Shown here one piece after another: positions 17,529-26,799 of a stretch of 64,000 nt of DNA. This stretch comes from Bifidobacterium sp. ESL0790 (GTDB lineage: Bacteria; Actinomycetota; Actinomycetes; Actinomycetales; Bifidobacteriaceae): contig NZ_CP113915.1 of assembly GCF_029395435.1 (NCBI RefSeq), positions 682,001-746,000 on the forward strand, in the 5' to 3' direction. Under the pieces are notes generated by a model. That model ran no database searches. It was not told the origin of the DNA and worked only from the letters and a program-made list of their open reading frames with translations. Position numbers and translations under genes: made by a program. Every line of letters begins with the position of its first letter. The stretch's first letter is position 1.

Positions 17529-19808
17529 TCAGAATTCCATCTCACGACGGTCGTCGGCGCTCTGCATGATGACCAGACGCTGGGTGGGTCGGGTCATGGC
17601 GACATAGAGGTCGGCCGCCGCGGAAAGCCGCGAAGGCGCACCTTCCATGATGAGCCCGGGCTCCACCACCACGACCGCGTCGTACTCAAGGCCCTTGATG
17701 ACCTGGGTGTCGTAGACCCCCAGCTGCCGGTCGGCCCCGGATTGCGATTCCAGCCGCTGGCCCAACTCCTCGTTGCCGTCCTCCCGAAGTGCCTCGTCGA
17801 TAAGGCCCTGCAGCGGCGCGACCATCCCGTCGGGGGCGATGACGGCGACACGCCCGGTGCCGTCGTCGCCGGTGAACTCTCCGGCCAGACGCAGCGCCTC
17901 GCGCACGGTCGCGCCCTTGAGCTCCTCTTGGTCGGCGCATTCCCGCCGGATCACCGAATCGGGCACGGAGCGCACGGCCTTGGTCGTGGAGATATAGAGT
18001 CCCTCGTCGCGGGCGAACCCGGAGGCCAGGTCGGAGACCTCGCGCGGGTTGCGGTAGTTGATGGTCAGCTCGTTGAGGTCCCAGCCGTCGGGGCCGAACA
18101 GTCTGTCCATCGTCTTGTCCCAACGATGCGTGCCGCCCAAAGCCGAGGTCTGGGCCACGTCGCCGACGATGGTGAAGGAGCGCGAGGGGCAGCGCCGCAT
18201 CAGCATGCGCCAGTCCATGGCGGTGAGCTCCTGCGCCTCGTCGACCACGATATGGCCGTAGGTCCACTCCCTGTCGCTGGAGGCGCGCCGCGCGATGTCC
18301 TCGGCGTCCACCCCGTTAATGTTGTCGAGCAGCATCGATGAGGTGACGATGCCCGAGCCGATGCCGGCCTGCGCCAACGTGTCTTTGGCGAACTGCTCCT
18401 CCTCGGCGCGCTTGGCCTTGGCGGCCGCCAGACGCGCGGACTCCTTGGGGTCGGGCCCCAGCAGTTCCATCGCCTCGTCGAGCAGCGGCACGTCCGAGAC
18501 GGTCATCGGCGAGCCCTTCGGCCGGGTGAGCGCGCGCACGTCGTCGTCGGAGAGCCATGGCGCGAACCGCCGCAATTGCGCGGGCTTGGCGAACATCTGG
18601 TCGATCAGCCACGGCGCGGTCATTGGCAGCCACGCGAGGTTCAGGGTGCGGCGGATGTCGTCGTTGAGCTTGAGCTGCATGGCCGCGTCGCTGATCTCGG
18701 ACTGCTCGGGCGTGTAGTCAAGCTGCTCGACGTAGCGGTTGCGCATGATCGAGAGCATGCTTTTGACGAAGGTCTCGCGCGCCTTGTTGTGCGGGAAGCG
18801 GGTGCGTCGGGCGTCGCCCTGGGCCTGCAGGATGTCGGCCTTGCGCATCGGCACCGTGATGCCGTTGATCTTGACTTGGGGCAGGTTGGCGGGCACGCGC
18901 ACGCGGGCGGCCACGGCGTTGGCCACCGCCTCGGCCATGCGCCGCTCGCCCTTGAGCGCCGCGGTGTGCGGGCTGTCGGTGGCGGTGACGTTGAAGCCGG
19001 GGACGAGGTCGCCGATGGTCCGCGAGACCACGCCCGTCTCGCCCAGCGAGGGGAGCACCTGGTCGATGTAGCGCAGGAACGCCGAGCTGGGGCCGACGAC
19101 GAGCACGCCCGAACGTTCCAGCTTGCGGCGGTGGGTGTAGAGAAGGTATGCGGCGCGGTGCAGCGCCACGGCGGTCTTGCCGGTGCCCGGCCCGCCCTGC
19201 ACCACGGTGACGCGGTCGAGCGGGGCGCGGATGATGCGGTCCTGCTCGCCCTGGATGGTGGCCACGATGTCGGTCATCTTGCCGGTGCGCTTGGAGTTGA
19301 GAGAGGCGATGAGCGCGCCCTCGCCGGTCAACGTTCCGGATTCCTCGGCGGCCCCCACCTGCTCGGAGTCGACGTCGAGCACCTCATCCTCGATGCCCAC
19401 CACCTCGCGGAAGCTCAGCGTCAGGTGCCGGCGCATCACGATGTCGCCGTGGTGCGAGGGCGTCGCCTCGTAGAACGGGCGCGCAGCCTCGGCCCTCCAG
19501 TCGGTGAGGATCGGCTCGTGCTCCGCGCTGGAAAGCCCCACGCGTCCGATGTAACGCTTCTTGCCCGTCGTGTCGTCGATGCGGCCAAAGACCAGCCGGT
19601 CCTCCACGGCGCGCAGCTGGGTGAGACGGTCCTCGTAGAGGGTGGCGAAGGAGTCGCGTTCGGTGCGCATGGTCGGCGAGCCGTGGGCGCCCGCCGCGCG
19701 AACCGTGTCCAGGCGCTGTTTCGTCTGGGCGCGCAGGTCGTCAAGCCGGTTGTAGGCATGGGTGACGGCCCGCTGTTCTTCGGCGATTTGTGAGGAGTAG
19801 CTCGACAT
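17529..19808 (-). CDS. helD: HelD-family superfamily 1 ATPase/helicase (RNA polymerase recycling factor type)
   Basis: 759 residues from the ATG at 19806-19808, preceded by AAGGGAA; the frame opens earlier but without similarity. An N-terminal coiled-coil segment (residues 1-60) is followed by the 1A domain with Walker A GGPGTGKTAVALHRAAYLL, then VVDEAQELTAMDWRML (Walker B/motif II), GDVAQTSA (motif III) and a C-terminal UvrD-like 2A domain (YVAMTRPTQRLV). The long coiled N-terminus inserted into RNA polymerase is the hallmark of HelD, which frees stalled polymerase from DNA; actinobacterial relatives can give rifamycin tolerance. Its function here is inferred from architecture. Confidence 0.88.
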   Translation of the reverse strand: MSSYSSQIAEEQRAVTHAYNRLDDLRAQTKQRLDTVRAAGAHGSPTMRTERDSFATLYEDRLTQLRAVEDRLVFGRIDDTTGKKRYIGRVGLSSAEHEPILTDWRAEAARPFYEATPSHHGDIVMRRHLTLSFREVVGIEDEVLDVDSEQVGAAEESGTLTGEGALIASLNSKRTGKMTDIVATIQGEQDRIIRAPLDRVTVVQGGPGTGKTAVALHRAAYLLYTHRRKLERSGVLVVGPSSAFLRYIDQVLPSLGETGVVSRTIGDLVPGFNVTATDSPHTAALKGERRMAEAVANAVAARVRVPANLPQVKINGITVPMRKADILQAQGDARRTRFPHNKARETFVKSMLSIMRNRYVEQLDYTPEQSEISDAAMQLKLNDDIRRTLNLAWLPMTAPWLIDQMFAKPAQLRRFAPWLSDDDVRALTRPKGSPMTVSDVPLLDEAMELLGPDPKESARLAAAKAKRAEEEQFAKDTLAQAGIGSGIVTSSMLLDNINGVDAEDIARRASSDREWTYGHIVVDEAQELTAMDWRMLMRRCPSRSFTIVGDVAQTSALGGTHRWDKTMDRLFGPDGWDLNELTINYRNPREVSDLASGFARDEGLYISTTKAVRSVPDSVIRRECADQEELKGATVREALRLAGEFTGDDGTGRVAVIAPDGMVAPLQGLIDEALREDGNEELGQRLESQSGADRQLGVYDTQVIKGLEYDAVVVVEPGLIMEGAPSRLSAAADLYVAMTRPTQRLVIMQSADDRREMEF

Positions 19809-20311
19809 ACGTGATTCCCTTTTATTGGCAAACTTCAGGCATACCAATATACCGCTTTGGCCCTACCGGAAAGCCGGGATTGTGCTGGTGGATAAGCCCG
19901 CATGGCGCGGTGTCCAGCGTGTCATGCAGTTGGGCCGTGACACGTTCGAAGAGGCGATTCGCAGGCATGCGGGGCGCGGTTTTGGACAAACTGGTATCGA
20001 TATGTAGGGCATATATCACAACATGCGTAAACATATTGGATTTGCCACGATTTGCCATCGGCCATCAAAAATGTAGTACGGCGAAAAGAAAGCGGGTGCA
20101 AGGCTTTCGGCGTCATACAATCGGCGTTTTCCGAGCCATGTTTATTTGACGATGCGGCGGTATGTCCACAATTTGACGTCAAGAAAAACGCCGAAGAGAA
20201 CGATTTTTCTCAAAAAAATGATTTTTTGGTGTTTTAGTGGGGGAAAATGGTGAGAGGTGGGGTAAAGTGGTGAACTAGATATCGAAATCTATCACAACAA
20301 AGGGGGTGGGC
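19809..20311. other. 503-bp intergenic region between helD and mraZ
   Basis: Divergent promoters for helD and the dcw cluster should lie here. A TTGACGTCAA palindrome is at 20173-20182, then an AT-rich tract (20200-20236) and the MraZ-type repeats. No gene is supported. Confidence 0.5.
20237..20273 (+). promoter_or_regulatory. Putative MraZ operator: two direct repeats at 20-bp offset
   Basis: GTGGGGGAAAATGGTGA (20237-20253) and GTGGGGTAAAGTGGTGA (20257-20273) are near-identical, in direct orientation, offset by 20 bp and end 38 bp before mraZ. MraZ proteins bind direct repeats containing TGGG in front of their own operons, so this is a likely autoregulatory site. Confidence 0.75.
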
Positions 20312-20830
20312 ATGGCTGAGTCTGACGACCAGACGTTGCATGGCGGCCTCGCCGACCCCACTGCCGAAGCCGGGCGAAACACCCCCGTGATACCGCTTTT
20401 GCTCGGCACCTACACGCCCAAGATGGACAAGAAGGGACGCATGGCCCTGCCGGCCAAGTTCCGCGGCCAGCTGGGCGAGGGCATGGTGATGGCCCGTGGC
20501 CAGGAACGTTGCGTCTACCTTCTGCCGCAAAGCGAGTTCCGCCGCATCGCCATGCAGATCCAGCGCACCTCGATGGGCAACAAGGCGGCCCGCGAATACC
20601 TGCGTGTCTTTCTCTCCGGCGCCGTCGACCAGGACCCCGACAAGCAGGGGCGCGTGCTGGTGCCGCAGATGCTGCGTGACTACGCCAACCTCGGCGACGA
20701 CATCGTGGTGATCGGCGTGGGCACGCGCGCCGAGATCTGGAACAGGCAGGCCTGGGAGACCTACCTGGCCGAGAAAGAAGACGGCTATTCCGACATAGCC
20801 GATGACGTATTGCCGGCGATGGAGTGGTGA
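20312..20830 (+). CDS. mraZ: Transcriptional regulator MraZ
   Basis: 172 residues from the ATG at 20312, with AAAGGGGG upstream; a GTG at 20306 is possible. Two tandem SpoVT/AbrB-type MraZ domains carry the DKKGRMALPAKFR and DKQGRVLVPQMLRDYA motifs. An extra ~30-residue N-terminal extension precedes the first domain. MraZ is a ring-forming DNA-binding protein controlling the dcw operon. The stop overlaps the rsmH start (TGATG). Confidence 0.96.
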   Translation: MAESDDQTLHGGLADPTAEAGRNTPVIPLLLGTYTPKMDKKGRMALPAKFRGQLGEGMVMARGQERCVYLLPQSEFRRIAMQIQRTSMGNKAAREYLRVFLSGAVDQDPDKQGRVLVPQMLRDYANLGDDIVVIGVGTRAEIWNRQAWETYLAEKEDGYSDIADDVLPAMEW

Positions 20831-21894
20831 TGGCGCAACTAGAAGACCTGAGCAACATCCACCAGCCCGTCCTGTTGAGGGATTGCGTGGCCCTTGTCGC
20901 CCCCGCGCTCGAGAAGCCGGGCAGCGTCGTGGTCGACTGCACCCTCGGCCTGGCCGGTCACGCCACCGCCTTCCTCAAGGCCGCTCCGAACGCCAGGCTC
21001 ATCGGCATCGATCGTGACGCCGAGGCCCTGAGATTGGCGGGGGAGCGCGTCTCCGAGCTGGGCCTGGCCGACAGGTTCACCCCGGTGCACGCCGCGTTCG
21101 ACGAATTCGACGACGTGCTCGCCTCGCTTGGACTCGACAAGATCGACGCCGCGTTCATGGACCTGGGGCTTTCGAGCCTGCAGATCGACGAGACCGACCG
21201 CGGATTCTCCTACTCCCACGATTCCCCGCTCGATATGCGCATGGACACCACCCAGGATCTTGACGCCGCCGACGTGCTCGCCACCTATTCCGAGGCCGCG
21301 CTGACGAGGATCTTCAAGGATTACGGCCAGGAGCGCTTCGCCCGCCGCATCGCCCGCGAGATCGTGGAGCGGCGCGACGCCGAACCCCTGACGACCTCTC
21401 GTCAGCTCAACGAGCTGGTCGACCAGGTGGTGCCGAAATCCCACCGCGCCAAAGGTAATCCGGCCAAACGCGTCTTCCAGGCGCTGCGCATCGAGGTCAA
21501 CGGCGAACTGGACAAGCTCGCCCTCACCTTGCCGCAGATCGCCAACCATCTGGCGCTCGACGGCCGGCTGGTGGTCGAGTCCTACCATTCTCTGGAGGAC
21601 CGGACGGTCAAGACGTTCATGGCCCAGGGCCTGCGCGTCGACGCGCCCGCCGACCTGCCGGTGGTGCCCGAGGACGCCAAGCCGTTCTTCGCGGAGCTGA
21701 CGCGTGGGGCGGTGAAGGCCGACGACGAGGAGCTGGAACGCAATCCGCGTTCCGCCTCGGTGAGGCTGCGGGGGGTCCGCCTGAAAAGGCCGGTGCCGCC
21801 CCGGTGGCGCAAGACGTTCGCCGAACAGGCGCGCGGAACGGGTCACGAAGGCAATTTCGAAATCACACGTAACAACGCGAGAGGGAGGGCATGA
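20830..21894 (+). CDS. rsmH: 16S rRNA (cytosine-1402-N4)-methyltransferase RsmH
   Basis: 354 residues from the ATG at 20830, overlapping the mraZ stop. SAM-binding motif DCTLGLAGHATAFL and the IDRDAEAL acidic motif are present, with FMDLGLSSLQIDE and the C-terminal VVESYHSLEDRTVK. It methylates N4 of C1402 in the ribosomal P site and is the standard second gene of dcw clusters (formerly mraW). Translational coupling to mraZ and ftsL is evident from the overlaps. Confidence 0.97.
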   Translation: MAQLEDLSNIHQPVLLRDCVALVAPALEKPGSVVVDCTLGLAGHATAFLKAAPNARLIGIDRDAEALRLAGERVSELGLADRFTPVHAAFDEFDDVLASLGLDKIDAAFMDLGLSSLQIDETDRGFSYSHDSPLDMRMDTTQDLDAADVLATYSEAALTRIFKDYGQERFARRIAREIVERRDAEPLTTSRQLNELVDQVVPKSHRAKGNPAKRVFQALRIEVNGELDKLALTLPQIANHLALDGRLVVESYHSLEDRTVKTFMAQGLRVDAPADLPVVPEDAKPFFAELTRGAVKADDEELERNPRSASVRLRGVRLKRPVPPRWRKTFAEQARGTGHEGNFEITRNNARGRA

Positions 21895-22352
21895 TGGCCG
21901 CAACAGCAAGAACGGTACGTTCCAACGTGGCCCCGGCGGGCCGCGAGCACGAGCCATACGCCGCTCCATCGCGCCCCAAGCTCAAGTTGGTCGACGCGGA
22001 CAAGGAGAGGGAGAACGAGGAGAGCCTCTCCTCCAAGTTCGGCGTCTTCTCCAAGTGGGTGCAGGGCAGGACGGTGCCCGCCATGCACATCATCCTCGTG
22101 GTCGCCTTCCTGCTGGCCTCGGTGCTCGTCTCGCTCGGATTCCGCACCCTGATGGCGCAGAACTCCTTCGAGCAGACGCAGGTGCAGAGCAACATCGTCA
22201 GGTTGAACCAGGACATCGAGGACGACCAGGCCAATCTCGACCGCCTGCAGGCCAGCCTGCCCGACAAGGCGCAGAAGATGGGCATGGTGCCGCAGCAGGG
22301 TTCCGTCTCCGTCGACCTTGAGGGCTACGAACCCTCGCAAGGGGCCCAATGA
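21891..22352 (+). CDS. ftsL: FtsL-like cell division protein
   Basis: 153 residues; its ATG overlaps the rsmH stop by four bases. A ~65-residue charged cytoplasmic N-terminus is followed by one membrane helix (MHIILVVAFLLASVLVSLGF) and a short extracellular coiled coil (NSFEQTQVQSNIVRLNQDI). Sequence conservation in FtsL is weak, so the call rests on topology and on its fixed place between rsmH and ftsI. It would join the FtsQ-FtsB-FtsL complex that activates FtsWI septal synthesis. Confidence 0.85.
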   Translation: MMAATARTVRSNVAPAGREHEPYAAPSRPKLKLVDADKERENEESLSSKFGVFSKWVQGRTVPAMHIILVVAFLLASVLVSLGFRTLMAQNSFEQTQVQSNIVRLNQDIEDDQANLDRLQASLPDKAQKMGMVPQQGSVSVDLEGYEPSQGAQ

Positions 22353-24148
22353 TGGTTCCCCGGCTTGTCAATTTCGTCAGGACCAGGCAGTTCGCCTTCC
22401 GCTGCGTCGTCATCGGCGTGGTGCTGGCGATGCTGTTCGTCTGGTGCTTCGGGCAGCTGGCGAGCATCCAGCTGCTCAACGGCAAGTCCACGGCCGAGGC
22501 CGCCACCGCCGGGCGCACGCTCAAGGTGCCCGTGGGGGCCAGGCGCGGCAAGATCCTCGACGCCAACGGGGCCGTGCTTTCGCAGAGCGTCGAGCGCTAC
22601 ACCATCATCGGCGACCCGGAGGCCGCCCAGAGCTTCGAGCCCATCGACTGCACCCCGCAGACCCAGGGCAACTGCCACCAGATCGACGGCAAGCCCGTGG
22701 GCGTCAAGGGCGCGGCGGCCGTGGGACGCATGCTCGCCCCGGTGCTCGGCATGAGCTCCATGGAGATAGGCGCCAAGCTTTCGGTCGGCGGGCATTACGC
22801 GGTGCTCAAGCGCAACGTCGAACCCAACGTCAAGCGCGCCATCGAGAAGCTCAACCTCGGCGACGTGGTGCAGGGCCAGCTCTGCCAGAACAGGGTCTAC
22901 GCCAATGGCACGATGATGGGGGCGCTGCTGGGCGGCGTCGACGACAGCAGCGCCGGCGTGGCCGGTTTGGAGCAGCTCGAGAACGGCGAATTGGCCGGCA
23001 AGGACGGCTACAAGGTCTACCAGCAGGGCAACGGCGGGGTGGAGATCCCCGGCACGCAATCACAGTCCGTGCAGGCGCGTGATGGCAGCGATGTGAAGCT
23101 GACCATCGACGCGGACGTGGATTGGTACGTCAAGAAGGTCCTGGTCGAAGGCAAGCAGAAGTATGGCGCGGACTGGGCCATCGCGGCCGTCGAGGACACG
23201 CGCACCCACCAGATCGTCGCCCTGGACGATTCCGACGAGATCGAGGCGGGCAGCGACCAGGCCAAGCTCAACGTCTCCCGCGCGGTGAGCCAGACCTTCG
23301 AGCCCGGCTCGATCGGCAAGGTCTTCTCGATGGCCGGACTCATGCAGACCGGCCTGCACCAGATGTCCGACAAGTTCCAGGTGCCCGACCGCATGGACAA
23401 GAACGGGCAGGTCTTCAAGGACGTGCTGCCGCATCCCGTCTCCAACTGGACGATGGCCGGCATCCTGCAGGAATCCTCGAACGTGGGCATGGTGATGGCC
23501 TCCGACAAATACACCAGCGCCGAGCGCTACGACTACCTCACCAAGTTCGGCATCGGCCAGCCCACCGGGCTCAACCTGCCGGGTGAGTCGCAGGGCACCC
23601 TGCATGGCCCGCAGAGCTGGGACGGGCGTACGCGCGACACCATCCTCTTCGGCCAGGGCTACGCGACCAACGTGCTGCAGCTGACCAACGCCATCGCCAC
23701 CGTGGCCGACGACGGCGTTTATCAGAAGCCCTCCATCATCAAGACGGTCACCGACCCCGACGGCCATGAGAACGCGCCGGCCAAGACCCCGGGCAGGCGG
23801 GTGATCGACCACCAGGCCAACACGCAGCTGCTCGACGCGATGGAGTCCTCGGCCGAGCACTACCAGCAGTTCTCGGGCGTCGACGGCTACCGCGTGGCGG
23901 CCAAGTCCGGCACCGCCGAGGTCAGCGGCGGCGACGGCAAGCTTTCCTCCATCATCAGCGATTGGTCGGGCATCCTGCCGGCCGACAACCCACGTTTCGT
24001 GGTCACCGTGGTGATGAGCAACCCGCAGGGCAGCCTGGGCGGCATGACCAGCGGCCCGCTGTTCAAGCAAATCGGTGAATTCCTTATGCAGAAGTATGAG
24101 GTTCCCAACTCCGCACCGCGAAAGGGTGCTATTCCGGTGCAGTGGTGA
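22349..24148 (+). CDS. ftsI: Septal peptidoglycan transpeptidase FtsI (PBP3, class B PBP)
   Basis: 599 residues. One N-terminal membrane anchor (about 18-40) precedes the PBP dimerisation domain (RRGKILDANG) and the transpeptidase domain. Active-site motifs are S321-I-G-K324 (EPGSIGK; the usual motif reads STFK), S376-S-N378 and K519-S-G-T. It cross-links septal wall together with FtsW. The ATG overlaps the ftsL stop (ATGA). Confidence 0.95.
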   Translation: MMVPRLVNFVRTRQFAFRCVVIGVVLAMLFVWCFGQLASIQLLNGKSTAEAATAGRTLKVPVGARRGKILDANGAVLSQSVERYTIIGDPEAAQSFEPIDCTPQTQGNCHQIDGKPVGVKGAAAVGRMLAPVLGMSSMEIGAKLSVGGHYAVLKRNVEPNVKRAIEKLNLGDVVQGQLCQNRVYANGTMMGALLGGVDDSSAGVAGLEQLENGELAGKDGYKVYQQGNGGVEIPGTQSQSVQARDGSDVKLTIDADVDWYVKKVLVEGKQKYGADWAIAAVEDTRTHQIVALDDSDEIEAGSDQAKLNVSRAVSQTFEPGSIGKVFSMAGLMQTGLHQMSDKFQVPDRMDKNGQVFKDVLPHPVSNWTMAGILQESSNVGMVMASDKYTSAERYDYLTKFGIGQPTGLNLPGESQGTLHGPQSWDGRTRDTILFGQGYATNVLQLTNAIATVADDGVYQKPSIIKTVTDPDGHENAPAKTPGRRVIDHQANTQLLDAMESSAEHYQQFSGVDGYRVAAKSGTAEVSGGDGKLSSIISDWSGILPADNPRFVVTVVMSNPQGSLGGMTSGPLFKQIGEFLMQKYEVPNSAPRKGAIPVQW

Positions 24149-24172
24149 GTACGAGCGAGAGGGCATGCAGGT

Positions 24173-25063
24173 ATGAGCGCTGTTGACGAATCAATGTCAC
24201 AACGGATGACGTTGGGTCATCTGGCCAGCCATTATGGCTTCGACCTCGAGCCGCGCTTCGCCCAATCGGTGACCGTCACCTCGTTGGCCGACATCCCCGA
24301 TTCCGTACGTCCCGGGGCGCTTTACGTGCCAGATGACGACGGCGTCGACGCGGGCGCGCTGGCGCTGGCCGCCACAAACGGGGCTTATGCGGCGCTGGTG
24401 CCCCACGCCTTGCGAGGCGAGGCCTCGGCCATCGGCATCCCGCTGATGCTGGGCGAGCCCGATGCGGCCACCTTGGGGAACATGGCCGCGCGCATCGCCG
24501 GCTCACCCTCCAACACCCTGGCGATTTTCGCCGTGTGCGGTTCCGACCCCGACGAGACGCACGCCGACGTGGTGCGTCTGGCGGACTTTTTGCATATGCT
24601 CGGCAACCCGGTGGGGGTGATCAGCCAGTCAGGCTCGAGTTCGATGGAACGCGGCCTGCAGATGGACTATCCGGCCGGCATCTTCGACGTGCAGCATGCG
24701 CTGGCGGTCAGTTCGGAGGACGGGGTGGCCGCGATGGTGATCGCCGTCGACGAGCAGACCCTGGCCCCGGGCGCCCTCAACGGCGTGACGGTGGACGTGC
24801 TGGGCACCATCGACAAGCTCGACAAATCCGAGGCCACCGCCCGCTTCGACGAGACCCGTGATCGCTACGGGTTCACGGCCGGGCAGGGCGTGGGCCTGGT
24901 CACCTGCAGCGAGGAATCCGGTTGGCTTGCCAGCCAGGGTTCGCCGAGCCACGAATGGCAGTCGCAGAAGCGGCTTTCGCTGTGCATCGCGATGGCGCTT
25001 TCGGCCGGGGTGAAGCGCGGCAACATCCGCAACGCGCTGCGGGTCTCGAGGGAGCTGCGGTGA
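24173..25063 (+). CDS. Degenerate MurE-like protein without ATP-binding loop, in the murE position of the dcw cluster
   Basis: 296 residues lying exactly where murE normally sits, between ftsI and murF. Residues 37-80 (SLADIPDSVRPGALYVP ... AYAALVPH) resemble the UDP-substrate N-terminal domain of Mur ligases. Residues 119-150 align in position and hydrophobic pattern with the start of the central ATPase domain (GITGTKGKT ... GVI), but the loop reads VCGSDPDETH, losing the glycines and the lysine needed for ATP. The usual C-terminal domain is missing. The frame is intact, in step with the cluster and with normal codon use, so it looks maintained rather than decaying. A regulatory or scaffold role is speculation; the catalytic MurE is at 59199-60836. 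Confidence 0.7.
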   Translation: MSAVDESMSQRMTLGHLASHYGFDLEPRFAQSVTVTSLADIPDSVRPGALYVPDDDGVDAGALALAATNGAYAALVPHALRGEASAIGIPLMLGEPDAATLGNMAARIAGSPSNTLAIFAVCGSDPDETHADVVRLADFLHMLGNPVGVISQSGSSSMERGLQMDYPAGIFDVQHALAVSSEDGVAAMVIAVDEQTLAPGALNGVTVDVLGTIDKLDKSEATARFDETRDRYGFTAGQGVGLVTCSEESGWLASQGSPSHEWQSQKRLSLCIAMALSAGVKRGNIRNALRVSRELR

Positions 25064-25211
25064 GGGATTTGGCTTCGGTGTCGGTTGGCTATCGGTTTTG
25101 GCGACATCACCATATGGCGCTTGGTTGATGGTCCCGTATGATATTGACGGACTTTGTATTTGAGGACTTGCCGAGCAATATCGGGGAGACGACAAGGATG
25201 GAGGAATTCCT

Positions 25212-26780
25212 ATGATGCCGATGACGGTGGCCGAGATCGCCGAGGCCGTGCATGGCTCGATCGCCGGCGCGGACGGACGTGGGGCGGCGGACGAGGCCGT
25301 GGCCACCTCCGTGTTCAGCGACTCGCGCCAGCTGACGCGAGGCTCCGTGTTCGTGGCGATAGCCGGCGAGCGGGTGGACGGCCATGACTTCGTGGCCGGG
25401 GCCGCGGCGAAGGGTGCCGTGGCGGCGCTGGTGGAGCATGAGGTTGCCGGGGCCGATGGCATCGCGCAGATCGTGGTCAGCGACACCGTCAAGGCGCTTG
25501 GTTTGCTCGCCCGCCATAACATCGACAAGCGCCGCGCGCTCGGCTCGGATTTCTCCATCATCGGCATCACCGGATCGGTGGGCAAGACCACCACCAAGGA
25601 TCTTCTCAACTCCCTGCTCTCCAAGCTCGCGCCCACGGTCGCGCCGGTCGGCTCGTTCAACAACGACATCGGCCTGCCCCTCACGGCCCTCAAGGTGGGT
25701 GCCGGCACCAGGTTCTTCATCGCCGAGATGGGCGCCAACCACGTCGGCGAGATCGCCGGGCTCACCCGCATCGCGCCGCCCGATCTGGCGGTGGTGCTCA
25801 AGGTCGGCGTCGCCCACTTGGGCGAGTTCGGATCCGTGGAGCGCATCGCGCAGGCCAAAAGCGAGATCGTACGGGGTCTGGTGCCTAATGGCGTGGCTGT
25901 ACTCAACGCCGGAGACCAGCGTGTGGCGGCCATGCAGAGTCTGGCGTCCGGCAAGGTGCTGTGGTTCGGACTTGGCGACGATAATGCAGGCAATGATAAT
26001 AAGGTCGACGGCTCCGGCATGGTGCGCTGCGCCGACGTCAAGGTCGACGATCTGGACCATCCCGAATTCACGCTGGTCCTGCCCGACGGCGCACGTTCCG
26101 ACGTGACGCTTGGCATCAGCGGCGCCCACAACGTCATCAACGCCCTCGCCGCGTCCACCGTGGCCCACTATTTCGGCATGAGCGCCGAGGCGATCGCCGA
26201 GGGGCTGGCGGATGTGCGGCGCATCAGCCCGCACCGGATGGCCATCTCCACGGTCGATCATGACGGCGCGACGTTCACGCTGATCGACGACTCCTTCAAC
26301 GCCAACCCCGACTCCACGCGTGCCGGCCTCGACGGACTGGCCGCCTGGCACAGCGAGGAAAACGACGAAGCCAACGCCAACGCTGGCGCCGACGCCGATG
26401 AGAAAGAGGAGCGCCCCTACCGCATCGCGGTGCTCGGCGTGATGCTCGAGCTCGGCGACGACGAGCAACGCCTGCACGCCCAGATCGGCCAGTACGCGGC
26501 GGGCCTCGGCCTCGACGAGATCGTGGCCGTGGGAAGCGAGGGCGGCAGACATTTCGACGCGCTGGCCCAGGCCTTGGCACAAGGCGCCGAGCAGGCCAAC
26601 AAGCAAGACGACACCCACGTTGTGGTGCGATGGGTGCATAATGTCGATGAGGCGGACCGCGAGGTCTGCCGTTCCGCGCGGGAGCACCGCCAGACGGTGG
26701 TGCTGCTCAAAGGGTCGCACGTCTCGGGCCTCTCCTCGTTGGCGGATCGTTGGGCCGACACGCAAAAGAACAAGAAATAA
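25212..26780 (+). CDS. murF: UDP-N-acetylmuramoyl-tripeptide--D-alanyl-D-alanine ligase MurF
   Basis: 522 residues from the ATG at 25212 with GGAGGAA upstream. N-terminal substrate domain (SDSRQLTRGSVFVAI), central ATPase with GITGSVGKTTTKDLL, EMGANHVGEIAGLT and the C-terminal DDSFNANPDS motif. It attaches D-Ala-D-Ala to the UDP-MurNAc tripeptide in the cytoplasm. A 30-residue acidic, Asn/Ala-rich insert (EENDEANANAGADADEKEE) near residue 380 is unusual. About 150 bp separate it from the preceding MurE-like gene. Confidence 0.96.
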   Translation: MMPMTVAEIAEAVHGSIAGADGRGAADEAVATSVFSDSRQLTRGSVFVAIAGERVDGHDFVAGAAAKGAVAALVEHEVAGADGIAQIVVSDTVKALGLLARHNIDKRRALGSDFSIIGITGSVGKTTTKDLLNSLLSKLAPTVAPVGSFNNDIGLPLTALKVGAGTRFFIAEMGANHVGEIAGLTRIAPPDLAVVLKVGVAHLGEFGSVERIAQAKSEIVRGLVPNGVAVLNAGDQRVAAMQSLASGKVLWFGLGDDNAGNDNKVDGSGMVRCADVKVDDLDHPEFTLVLPDGARSDVTLGISGAHNVINALAASTVAHYFGMSAEAIAEGLADVRRISPHRMAISTVDHDGATFTLIDDSFNANPDSTRAGLDGLAAWHSEENDEANANAGADADEKEERPYRIAVLGVMLELGDDEQRLHAQIGQYAAGLGLDEIVAVGSEGGRHFDALAQALAQGAEQANKQDDTHVVVRWVHNVDEADREVCRSAREHRQTVVLLKGSHVSGLSSLADRWADTQKNKK

Positions 26781-26799
26781 GGAAAGTGGAGCTGGAACA

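Noticed and set aside
19825..20007. 60-codon frame with a GIVLVDKPA stretch resembling pseudouridine synthases
   Set aside because: Only a few residues match, the start is a TTG without a clear ribosome site and no other TruB motif follows; it lies in the helD/mraZ promoter region.
24173..25063. Functional MurE in the dcw cluster
   Set aside because: The ATP-binding loop lacks lysine and the C-terminal domain is missing; a full MurE exists at 59199-60836.
26620..26799. N-terminal extension of MraY
   Set aside because: The 60 residues overlap murF in another frame and do not resemble MraY; the TTG at 26800 begins the first membrane helix.
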